DNA of 64,000 nucleotides, from contig OY970236.1 in the NCBI GenBank assembly GCA_963714155.1, positions 2,108,001 to 2,172,000 of the forward strand, given 5' to 3'. This DNA is from VRUE01 sp963714155. Lineage in GTDB: Bacteria > Actinomycetota > Thermoleophilia > Solirubrobacterales > 70-9. Under the pieces are notes generated by a model. It was not told the origin of the DNA. It made no database searches and saw only the letters and a program-made list of their open reading frames with translations. Within the stretch, counting starts at the first letter, position 1; every line of letters begins with the position of its first letter. The translations under genes were made by a program, and so were the position numbers. Positions 34,958 through 42,076 of the stretch are shown piece after piece.

Positions 34958-35887
34958 CTATTGGACTGGCCGGCTGCCAGTCGACGGGACCGGCGGTGAG
35001 CACGTGCGAGCCGAGCGGGCGGCCGAGCGTCTCCTGCGCCGCGCGCGAGGCGGCGACCAGCGCCGGCAGGTCGACCCCGGTCTCGATGCCCATCTCGTGC
35101 AGCATCGAGACCACGTCCTCGGTGGCGATGTTGCCGGTCGGCGCCGGCTGGCACCGGGCAGCCGCCGAGCTCGCCGAAGCTCGACTCGAAGGAGTCGACG
35201 CCCTGCTCCAGCGCCGCCAGCACGTTGGCGAGCCCCTGGCCGCGGGTGTTGTGGAAGTGCGCGGTCAGCTCGGCGCCGGCAAGGCGCTCGCGCGCGGCGG
35301 CGAAGAACTCGCCGACCTGGCGCGGGTTGGCCATCCCGGTCGTGTCGCCGAAGCCGATCTCCGCGCAGCCGGCGGCGGCGAGCCGCTCGGCGATCCCGAA
35401 GACGCGCTCGGGCGGCACCTCGCCCTCGTAGGGACAGCCGAAGGAGGTCGAGATCACGCCCTCGCAGCGCAGCCCGGCCTCGCGGGCGGTCGCAAGCGTG
35501 CGCTCCAGCCCTTCCAGCGACTCCTCGATCGAGCGGTTGACGTTCTTGCGGTTGTGGGTCTCCGAGGCGGAGACGAAGACGTTGATCTCGTCGAAGCGCT
35601 CGCGCAGCGCCAGCGCCCGCTCCAAGCCCGCGCTCGTTGGGGATCAGGACCGAGAAGGCGACGCCCTCGCGCCGCCGCACCCCGGCCAGCACCTCCTCCG
35701 CGTCGGCAAGCTGCGGGATCACCTCGGGCCGCACGAAGGAGGTCACCTCGAGCCGCTTCAGGCCGGTCGCCGAGAGCAGGTCGACGAGGCGGATCTTCTC
35801 CGCCGTCGGGATCGTCTCCGGCTCGTTCTGGAAGCCGTCGCGCGGCCCGACCTCACGGATGCGGACCTTGCTCGGCAGCGGGCTCAT
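34958..35887 (-). pseudogene. hydroxymethylglutaryl-CoA lyase, three frameshifts
   Basis: Pieces in successive frames form one HMG-CoA lyase of about 306 residues, which cleaves HMG-CoA to acetoacetate and acetyl-CoA. Segments seen are REVGPRDGFQNEPETIPT and VTSFVRPEVIPQLADAEEVL; then FVSASETHNRKNVNRSIEE, GFGDTTGMANPRQV, AHFHNTRGQGLANVLAAL and ELGGCPVPAGA (catalytic Cys loop); then MLHEMGIETGVDLPAL. Single extra bases near 35622, 35139 and 34976 explain the breaks. The product acetoacetate would feed the nearby acetoacetyl-CoA synthetase, making leucine or acetoacetate catabolism the likely theme. Confidence 0.82.
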
Positions 35888-35898
35888 CGCGACCGAGG

Positions 35899-36288
35899 CT
35901 ACGCGGTCGGCGGACCGGCCTGGCCGACCACGCGCCGCTCGTGGGTGCCGACGCCAATCGTGCGCTCGCCTTCGCTCACTTCGACGTCGAAGCGCAGCTT
36001 GCGCCCTTCGACGACCTCGCGCAGGGTGGCCTGCGTGCGGCAGGTCGCCCCCTCCGCGGCGGCGGCCACGTGCTTGATACAGACCTCGAAGCCCACCGTC
36101 GCCTTGCCCTCGGGCAGGTGTTCGTAGGCGAGTACCTGGGCGCTCGCCTCCATCATCCCGATCATGCCCGGGGTCGAGAGCACGCCGCTGCCGATCGTGC
36201 CGCCGACGTCGGTGACGAGCGGCGGCGCGACCGTGAACTCATCACTGCGCTCGAGCCCTGGGACCAGGCCCTGCTCGGTCTCGGTCAT
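35899..36288 (-). CDS. FlK-like hot-dog thioesterase
   Basis: A 129-residue hot-dog protein similar to fluoroacetyl-CoA thioesterase. The active-site helix region reads VLSTPGMIGMMEASAQVL (Thr and Glu) and the His appears in CIKHVAAAAEGATC. It should hydrolyse an acyl-CoA thioester; fluoroacetyl-CoA specificity is not implied. Its ATG shares one base with the SDR stop (TGATG), so the two are translationally coupled. Confidence 0.75.
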   Translation of the reverse strand: MTETEQGLVPGLERSDEFTVAPPLVTDVGGTIGSGVLSTPGMIGMMEASAQVLAYEHLPEGKATVGFEVCIKHVAAAAEGATCRTQATLREVVEGRKLRFDVEVSEGERTIGVGTHERRVVGQAGPPTA

Positions 36289-37022
36289 CAGACCATCCCC
36301 AATCCGCCGCTGACCCCGAGGGTCTCGCCGGTGACGTAGGTGGCGTCGTCGGAGACCAGGAAGGCTGCGGCGGCGGCGACCTCATCGGGCTGGCCAAGCC
36401 GCCCCATCTGGGTCGAGGACTTCATCGTCTCGATCACTTTCTCGCCGATCTCGCCGAACTCCTTGGCGCCCATCAACAGCGGCGTCTCGATCGGCCCAGG
36501 CGCGATCGCGTTGGCGATGATCCCGTAACGAGCGTTCTCGCGGGCGATCGCCTTGGTGAAGCCGATGATGCCGGCCTTGGCCGCGGAGTAGACGGCCGAG
36601 CCCTTGGAGCCGACCCTGCCGGCCTCGGAAGAGATGTTGAGGATGCGGCCGTACTTGGCTCCCTGCATACCGGGCAGCGCCGCGTGGGTGCAGTTGAGCA
36701 CGCCGATCAGGTTGATCCCGATCACCTTCTGCCACTGCTCGGGCGTGGTGTAGGTGAAGAAACCGAACTCGTCGGTGCCGGCGTTGTTGACGAGGATGTC
36801 GAGCGTGCCGGCTGCCTCGACCGCGGCTTTTGCAGACTCCAGCTCGGTCACGTCGAGCTCGATCGCGTGCCCGTTGACCTCGCCCGCAACCCGCCCGGCG
36901 CCCTCGGTGTCGATGTCGCCGACCCAGACCTCGGCGCCCTCGGCGGCGAGCCGGGCGGCGATCGCGGCACCGATCCCGCTGGCGCCGCCGGTCACCAGTG
37001 CCTTGCGTCCCTCCAGTCGCAT
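36288..37022 (-). CDS. SDR-family oxidoreductase
   Basis: A 244-residue classical short-chain dehydrogenase. The NAD(P) motif is TGGASGIG (residues 11-18), with acidic D37-type residue in VGDIDTEG suggesting NAD preference. NNAG, the catalytic Ser (NISSEAG), YSAAK and PGPIETPL complete the family. It resembles FabG/3-hydroxyacyl-CoA dehydrogenase enzymes. As first gene of the operon with thioesterase, HMG-CoA lyase and carboxylase, it probably acts on an acyl-CoA intermediate. Confidence 0.83.
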   Translation of the reverse strand: MRLEGRKALVTGGASGIGAAIAARLAAEGAEVWVGDIDTEGAGRVAGEVNGHAIELDVTELESAKAAVEAAGTLDILVNNAGTDEFGFFTYTTPEQWQKVIGINLIGVLNCTHAALPGMQGAKYGRILNISSEAGRVGSKGSAVYSAAKAGIIGFTKAIARENARYGIIANAIAPGPIETPLLMGAKEFGEIGEKVIETMKSSTQMGRLGQPDEVAAAAAFLVSDDATYVTGETLGVSGGLGMV

Positions 37023-37049
37023 CGGGCGTGAGCATAGACTTCCGCGCCC

Positions 37050-37742
37050 GTGGCGGACCTCCCCACCATCCCGATCGTCGGCGGCACCGGCGCGCTCGGC
37101 GCCGGCCTGGCGCTGCGCTGGGCCAAGGCGGGCGCGCCGATCGTGCTCGGCTCGCGCTCGGCCGAGCGGGCTGAGGAAGCGGCGGCGAAGCTGCGCGACG
37201 AGGTGCCGGGCGCCCAGATCGATGGGGCGCTGAACGAGGACGCCGCCAAGCGAGCGGACATCGTCTTCCTCACCGTCCCCTTCCGCGCCCAGTCGGAGAA
37301 CCTCAACAACCTGCGCGAGGCACTGCAGCCAGGCCAGATCCTGGTCGACTGCACCGTGCCGCTCGCCGCCGCGGTCAGCGGCAAGGCGACCCGCTCGCTC
37401 GGCGTCTGGCAGGGCTCGGCGGCCCAGCAGGCGCAGGAGATGGTGCCCGAGGGGGTGACCGTCGTCGCCGCCCTGCACACCGTCGGCGCCCCCAGCCTCG
37501 CCGATCCCACCGTTGAGCTCGACGAGGACGTGTTGGTCTGCGGCGACCGCAAGGCCGACAAGGCGCGGGTGGCGCGCCTTGTCGAGCTGATTCCCGGGCT
37601 GCGCCCGGTCAACGCCGGCGCCCTCGAGATGGCCCGCATCGTCGAGCAGCTGACGCCGATGCTGATCTCGGTCAACACCCGCTACAAGGCCCACGCCGGG
37701 ATCAAGCTCACCAACCTGCCGGACGCCGACCACTGGGCTTGA
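37050..37742 (+). CDS. npdG: NADPH:F420 oxidoreductase
   Basis: A 230-residue F420-dependent NADP reductase that exchanges electrons between NADPH and F420. The N-terminal Rossmann motif is IVGGTGALGAGLALRWAKAG with SRS for the 2'-phosphate, followed by VFLTVPFRAQ and LVDCTVPL. The C-terminal part carries KAHAGIKLTNLP. It starts with GTG 27 bp from the divergent SDR gene. It is followed after 1 bp by cofD, so cofactor recycling and synthesis are in one transcript. Confidence 0.88.
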   Translation: MADLPTIPIVGGTGALGAGLALRWAKAGAPIVLGSRSAERAEEAAAKLRDEVPGAQIDGALNEDAAKRADIVFLTVPFRAQSENLNNLREALQPGQILVDCTVPLAAAVSGKATRSLGVWQGSAAQQAQEMVPEGVTVVAALHTVGAPSLADPTVELDEDVLVCGDRKADKARVARLVELIPGLRPVNAGALEMARIVEQLTPMLISVNTRYKAHAGIKLTNLPDADHWA

Positions 37743-37743
37743 A

Positions 37744-38673
37744 GTGAGGATCGCGCTCCTCGCCGGCGGCACCGGCGGCGCCAAGCTCGCCGCCGGGATG
37801 CAGGAGGAGATCGGCTCCGACCTGGCGGTGATCGCCAACACGGGCGACGACATCGAGACGCTCGGCGTCCACGTCTCCCCCGACCCCGACCTCATCACCT
37901 ACTGGCTCAGCGGCGAAATCGACGAGGAGCGCGGCTGGGGGCTGCGCGACGACAGCTTCACCGTCTTCGAGCGCCTGACCAGGCTGGGCGCGCCGAGCTG
38001 GTTCGGCCTCTCCGACCGCGACCTCGCGGCCTGCCTCTACCGGCGCCAGTTCGTCGAGGAGGGTGGCAGCTACACGGCGGCGCAGACGCAGATCGCGCGC
38101 GCCGTCGGGGTCGAGGCGCGGGTGCTGCCGATGTGCGAGACGCCGGTGCGGACCAAGGTCCACACCGGCGCCGGCACGCGCGGCCTGCAGGAGTACCTGA
38201 TCGTCGACCAGGGGGCACCCGAGGTGCACGGCGTCGAGCTCGAGGGGATCGCCGAGGCCGAGCCGAGCAAGGAGGTGATGGAGGCGCTGCGCGGCGCCGA
38301 GGCGATCGTGATCGGGCCCTCCAACCCGGTGATCAGCATCGGCCCGATCCTCGCCGTGCCGGGCATGCGCGAGGCGATCACCCAGTTCGGCGTGCCGGTG
38401 ATCGCGGTCAGCCCCTTCGTCGCCGGCAAGGTCGTCAAGGGCCCGACCGAGCGCTTCATGCAGGCACTGGGCCGGCCGTCCACCGCAGCCGGCGTCGCCT
38501 CGCTCTACGCCGGCTTGATCGACGCGATGATCGTCGACGAGGGCGACCCCGACCCGGCGCCGACGGAGATCCCCACGCTCGCCACGGCGACGCTGATGGA
38601 CGGTGCCGCCGGCCGGCTGCGCCTGGGGCGCATCGTCCTCGACTACGCCGCTAGCCTCGTCGAAGGTGCCTGA
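37744..38673 (+). CDS. cofD: 2-phospho-L-lactate (or PEP) transferase CofD
   Basis: A 309-residue CofD/FbiA enzyme joining the LPPG/EPPG donor to the deazaflavin Fo. Hallmarks are LLAGGTGGAKLAAGM, NTGDDIETLGVHVSPDPD, RDLAACLYRR and IGPSNPVISIGPIL. The length is normal. The GTG start lies 1 bp after the npdG stop. In actinobacteria the donor is probably derived from phosphoenolpyruvate; the sequence alone does not decide this. Confidence 0.93.
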   Translation: MRIALLAGGTGGAKLAAGMQEEIGSDLAVIANTGDDIETLGVHVSPDPDLITYWLSGEIDEERGWGLRDDSFTVFERLTRLGAPSWFGLSDRDLAACLYRRQFVEEGGSYTAAQTQIARAVGVEARVLPMCETPVRTKVHTGAGTRGLQEYLIVDQGAPEVHGVELEGIAEAEPSKEVMEALRGAEAIVIGPSNPVISIGPILAVPGMREAITQFGVPVIAVSPFVAGKVVKGPTERFMQALGRPSTAAGVASLYAGLIDAMIVDEGDPDPAPTEIPTLATATLMDGAAGRLRLGRIVLDYAASLVEGA

Positions 38674-38691
38674 CTCCCACTCACTGACGGC

Positions 38692-39333
38692 TTGAAGGCG
38701 ACCGCGATCCTGCCGGTCAAGCGCTTCGCTGCGGCCAAGCAGCGGCTGGCGCCGGGCATGGGCAGCACTCATCGCGCCGAACTGGCGGCGGCGATGCTGG
38801 AGGACGTGCTGGAAGCGATCGGCGCTGCGCGCTCGATCGAGCGCCTGATCGTCGTCAGCAGCGAGCCACGTGCGATCGAGCTGGCGACGGCGAGCGGTGC
38901 CGAAGTGCTCCCCGATCCCGACCAGGGCGGTCACTCGGGCGCAGCCCTCGCCGGCATCGCCCGCGCTCGCGAGCTCGGCGCCGAGTGCGTCGTGCTGCTG
39001 CCGATCGACTGCCCGCTACTGGCCACCCGCGAGCTCGAACGCCTGCTCACCGGGATGCCCGAGCGCTACGTCGCGATCGTCCCCGACCGCCACGGCACCG
39101 GCACCAACGCCCTGGCGCTGGCGCCGCCCGAGGCGATCGAGCCCTCCTTCGGCGAGGGCAGCCGCGCCAGGCACGTGGCCGCCGCCCGCGAGGCCGGCGT
39201 GCCCTTCGGCGTCGAGGAGCTTCCCTCGCTCGCGCTCGACCTCGACACCCCAGCCGACGTCGTCGCGCTGACCATGGCGCTGGAGCGGAGCCGCGGGCGA
39301 GCGAAGCGGACGGCGAAGGCGCTGGGCATATGA
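38692..39333 (+). CDS. cofC: 2-phospho-L-lactate/PEP guanylyltransferase CofC
   Basis: A 213-residue CofC/FbiD nucleotidyltransferase that makes the GDP-activated donor for CofD. Typical sequence is AILPVKRFAAAKQRLAPGM, LLPIDCPLLATRELERLL and VPDRHGTGTNALALAPP. The start is TTG 18 bp after cofD. It belongs to the npdG-cofD-cofC-cofE transcript. Confidence 0.9.
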   Translation: MKATAILPVKRFAAAKQRLAPGMGSTHRAELAAAMLEDVLEAIGAARSIERLIVVSSEPRAIELATASGAEVLPDPDQGGHSGAALAGIARARELGAECVVLLPIDCPLLATRELERLLTGMPERYVAIVPDRHGTGTNALALAPPEAIEPSFGEGSRARHVAAAREAGVPFGVEELPSLALDLDTPADVVALTMALERSRGRAKRTAKALGI

Positions 39334-39346
39334 CCCAGCCGTCGCC

Positions 39347-39391
39347 TCCGCTGTGCCTTAGCCGGACATGTCATGGACAAGGAACAGCGGA
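39347..39391. repeat. 45-bp palindromic repeat, copy A, at the cofE ribosome-binding site
   Basis: TCCGCTGTGCCTT and AAGGAACAGCGGA form 13-nt arms (one mismatch) around a 19-nt centre. The same arms and total length recur at 51419-51463 inside ygfZ. Here the right arm contains AAGGA and GGA just before the cofE start, so the fold would hide the ribosome-binding site. Confidence 0.75.
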
Positions 39392-40198
39392 GTGAATGAA
39401 TTGAAGGTCACCGGCGTCAAAGGCCTACCCGAGGTGACGGAGGGGATGGCGCTTGGCGAGCTGATCGCCGCGCATGCCGAGCTCGAGGACGGGGACATCG
39501 TCGTGATCTCCCAGAAGGTCGTCTCCAAGGCGGAGGGACAGACCCGCCGCCTCTCCTCGGTCATCCCGGGCGCCGAAGCGCGCAAGCTCGCGGCCGTGCT
39601 CGGCAAGGAGCCGGCACTGGTCGAGCTGATCCTCGAGGAGAGCGCCGAGGTGCTGCGCGCCGAGCGCAACGTGCTGATCGTCGAGACCCGCCACGGCCTG
39701 GTCTGCGCCAACGCGGGGATCGACAGCTCCAACCTGCCCGAGGAGGACACGGTTTGCCTGCTGCCGGAGGATCCCGATGCGTCGGCTCGGCGCATACGTC
39801 ATGAGATCGTCGGTGTGGAGTCGGGGGTGGGGGTCTCCGGACAAAAGCGGGGAGTGTCCGGAGACCCCCACCCCCGACTCCATCCCACCATCGCGGTCGT
39901 GATCGCCGACAGCTTCGGCCGGGCCTGGCGGCTTGGACAGGCCGAGGTGGCGATTGGCTGCGCCGGGCTGCAACCTCTCGATGATTGGCGAGGGCGCAGC
40001 GATGCGCGGGGCCGGGAGCTGGAGGCGACCGTGATCGCGATAGCCGATGAGGTTGCGGCGGCGGCGGACCTGGTTCGGGGCAAGGACAGCGGCATTCCTG
40101 CGGTCATTGTCCGTGGCCTCGATCGCTTTGTCAGCGCAGAGGACGGACCCGGAGCGGCCGCATTGCGCCGACCGCGTGACGAGGATCTCTTCCGTTAG
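39392..40198 (+). CDS. cofE: coenzyme F420-0:L-glutamate ligase CofE
   Basis: A ~268-residue F420:gamma-glutamyl ligase adding glutamates to F420-0. Family sequence includes GDIVVISQKVVSKAEGQ, RHGLVCANAGIDSSN, VVIADSFGRAWRLGQAEVAIGC (read as two shorter blocks) and DSGIPAVIVRG. It lacks the C-terminal nitroreductase domain of mycobacterial FbiB. Between IRHEI and TIAVVIAD a ~20-residue stretch (ESGVGVSGQKRGVSGDPHPR) is encoded by a perfect palindrome and interrupts otherwise conserved sequence. GTG 39392 is used; TTG 39401 is equally possible. An ATG at 39368 lies inside repeat copy A and is less likely. Confidence 0.85.
   Translation: MNELKVTGVKGLPEVTEGMALGELIAAHAELEDGDIVVISQKVVSKAEGQTRRLSSVIPGAEARKLAAVLGKEPALVELILEESAEVLRAERNVLIVETRHGLVCANAGIDSSNLPEEDTVCLLPEDPDASARRIRHEIVGVESGVGVSGQKRGVSGDPHPRLHPTIAVVIADSFGRAWRLGQAEVAIGCAGLQPLDDWRGRSDARGRELEATVIAIADEVAAAADLVRGKDSGIPAVIVRGLDRFVSAEDGPGAAALRRPRDEDLFR
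39816..39882. repeat. 67-nt perfect palindrome inserted in cofE
   Basis: Two 28-nt arms (39816-39843 and 39855-39882) are exact reverse complements with an 11-nt loop. The left arm starts TGGAGTCGGGGGTGGGGG. It encodes the non-conserved insertion of CofE without breaking the frame. Confidence 0.9.
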
Positions 40199-41178
40199 AT
40201 CGTCAGCACGGCGGCGCCGCGGAGGGCTCCGGTGCGGATCGAGTCGAGGGCCTGGTTGGCGTCCTCCAGGGGATGCAGCTCTACCTCGATGCGGATCGGG
40301 ACCTGGGGCGCGAGCTCGAGGAACTCCTCGGCATCGCGCCGGGTCAGGTTGGCGACCGAGCCCAATGTCCGCTCGCCCCAGAGCTGCTCGTAGGAGAAGC
40401 TCGGAATGTCGCTCATGTGGATGCCGGCGCTGATGATCCGGGCGCCCTTGGCACTCGCCCGCAGCGCCGCCGTCATCAGCGAGCCGAGCGGGGCGAAGAC
40501 GATTGCGCCGTCGATCTCCTCGGGCGGCGCCTCCTCCGAGGAGCCCGCCCACTCTGCACCGAGCCCTCGGGCGAACGCCTGTCCCTCCGCATCGCCCTCG
40601 CGGGTGAAGGCGAAGACACGCCTACCCTGGTGCACCGCCACCTGGCAGAGGATGTGGGCGGCGGCGCCGAAGCCGTAGAAGCCGATCCGATCCGCTTCGC
40701 CGACCAGGCGCAGGGCCCGGTAACCGATCAGGCCCGCGCAGAGCAGCGGTGCCGCCTGCGCGTCCGGATAGCCCTCGGGAATCGGAAAGCAGAAGCGCTC
40801 GTCGGCCACCGCCAGCTCGGCGTAACCGCCATCGACGTCGTAGCCGGTGAAGCGGGCCCGGTCGCAGAGGTTCTCGCGGCCGGAGAGGCAGTAGCGGCAC
40901 TCGCCGCAGGTCCAGCCCAGCCACGGCACCCCAACCCGCTGCCCGAGCGCAAAGCGCTCGGCCCCCTCCCCCGCCGCGACCACCGTGCCGACGATCTGGT
41001 GGCCCGGCACGAGCGGCAGCTTCGGCTGATCCAGATCGCCGTCGGCGATGTGCAGGTCGGTGCGGCAGACCCCGCAGGCGCTGACCGAGATCAGAACCTG
41101 CCCGGCAGCAGGCTGCGGGTCGGGAAGCTCCGCGGACCTCAACGGCTCCCGCGCGCGCTCCAGGACCATCGCCCGCAT
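40195..41178 (-). CDS. adh: zinc-dependent alcohol dehydrogenase
   Basis: A 327-residue medium-chain dehydrogenase of the AdhA group. Catalytic zinc ligands are in ACGVCRTDLH and PGHQIVG. The structural zinc site is CGECRYCLSGRENLC. The cofactor fold is present but with YGFGAAAHI rather than a classical GxGxxG. It oxidises or reduces small alcohols and aldehydes. It is convergent with cofE (4-nt overlap), and no functional link to F420 is evident. Confidence 0.85.
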   Translation of the reverse strand: MRAMVLERAREPLRSAELPDPQPAAGQVLISVSACGVCRTDLHIADGDLDQPKLPLVPGHQIVGTVVAAGEGAERFALGQRVGVPWLGWTCGECRYCLSGRENLCDRARFTGYDVDGGYAELAVADERFCFPIPEGYPDAQAAPLLCAGLIGYRALRLVGEADRIGFYGFGAAAHILCQVAVHQGRRVFAFTREGDAEGQAFARGLGAEWAGSSEEAPPEEIDGAIVFAPLGSLMTAALRASAKGARIISAGIHMSDIPSFSYEQLWGERTLGSVANLTRRDAEEFLELAPQVPIRIEVELHPLEDANQALDSIRTGALRGAAVLTI

Positions 41179-41185
41179 CGGCGCT

Positions 41186-42037
41186 TTAGGGCGAGACGGG
41201 TTCCGGCAGTTCGGCGGACTCGGGGACTTCTTCCTCGCCCGCTTCCGGTGCTTCTTCTGCTTCCTCTTCTTCTTCGCCTTCGCCAGCTTCGTCGGGCTGC
41301 GCGATTTCGACCTCGACGCAGTTCCCTTCGGCGCTCAGCTTCAAGACCAGGCTGCGAGCGTCGGAGAGCACCCCTTCGAGCGTCAATTCCTCCTCGACGC
41401 CCCCATCCTCATTGAGCTGCTGAAGCAAGATTTCGACGGGAGCTTCCTCGTCAACGGGTTCTTCGGGTTCTTCGTCGAGGAAGGTGACCGTGACCAAGTA
41501 TTCATCTCCTTCGCAACCTTCCTGGGTCGGCCCACCCCCCGAAGCAATCGGCCCTCCCGGCGTACCGCCCCCCGTGTCCCCGCCGGTACTCACCGGAACC
41601 GTGGCCGGCGGTGAGGTCCCCTCTGGCGGAGCCTCCCCATCTGTTGCTCCGCCAGAGGGGACCTCACCGCCGGCCCCTGATTCAGGCGCAGAACCCTGGG
41701 GCGAAGACGGCACCTGGGCCACAGCTATGGCTTGAGCCGGAGCAACAGCGAGGCTCGGAAGGCTCGGAACTGCTCCCGCGTCGCGCTCGACCGGCTCCCC
41801 CGCCTGGACGACGAGCTTGGGCCCGACCGGAGCGACTCTCCCCGGGGCCACCGAAGCCGCAGACCCCGAGGGGAACGCCCTCCCCTCACCAACCGCCATC
41901 TCGATCCCCAGGGGCACCCGCTGGGGAGCCTCCGAGTCATCCTCCCAGGGCTTCAGGCCCCAGAGCACGACCAAGCCGAGCAGCACCGAGATTGCAGGCA
42001 GCGCAAACAATTCCAGCGACGGAAATCGTCCCCCCAA
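41186..42037 (-). CDS. single-pass membrane protein with low-complexity extracellular region
   Basis: A 283-residue protein of unknown function. One N-terminal helix (LFALPAISVLLGLVVLWGL) is followed by a Pro/Gly/Ser/Thr-rich segment. An acidic domain (YLVTVTFLDEEPEEPVDEE onward) and a Glu-rich tail end it. The repeat-like stretch contains a 30-bp perfect palindrome (41603-41675). Two Cys (EGCEGD, GNCVEVE) could form a disulfide. It ends 7 nt from the alcohol dehydrogenase gene and precedes it on the same strand. Confidence 0.6.
   Translation of the reverse strand: MGGRFPSLELFALPAISVLLGLVVLWGLKPWEDDSEAPQRVPLGIEMAVGEGRAFPSGSAASVAPGRVAPVGPKLVVQAGEPVERDAGAVPSLPSLAVAPAQAIAVAQVPSSPQGSAPESGAGGEVPSGGATDGEAPPEGTSPPATVPVSTGGDTGGGTPGGPIASGGGPTQEGCEGDEYLVTVTFLDEEPEEPVDEEAPVEILLQQLNEDGGVEEELTLEGVLSDARSLVLKLSAEGNCVEVEIAQPDEAGEGEEEEEAEEAPEAGEEEVPESAELPEPVSP
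41603..41675. repeat. 73-nt perfect palindrome in a membrane-protein gene
   Basis: The 30-nt arms (41603-41632 and 41646-41675) are exact reverse complements with a 13-nt loop. The left arm starts GGCCGGCGGTGAGGTCCCC. It lies in low-complexity coding sequence and does not break the frame. Confidence 0.9.
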
Positions 42038-42076
42038 TGAAAACCACGAAGCGATCAGCCAACGATAGGCGCTTGG

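Noticed and set aside
37708..38934. Minus-strand 408-codon frame over cofD
   Set aside because: Shadow of cofD/cofC; no start context or motifs.
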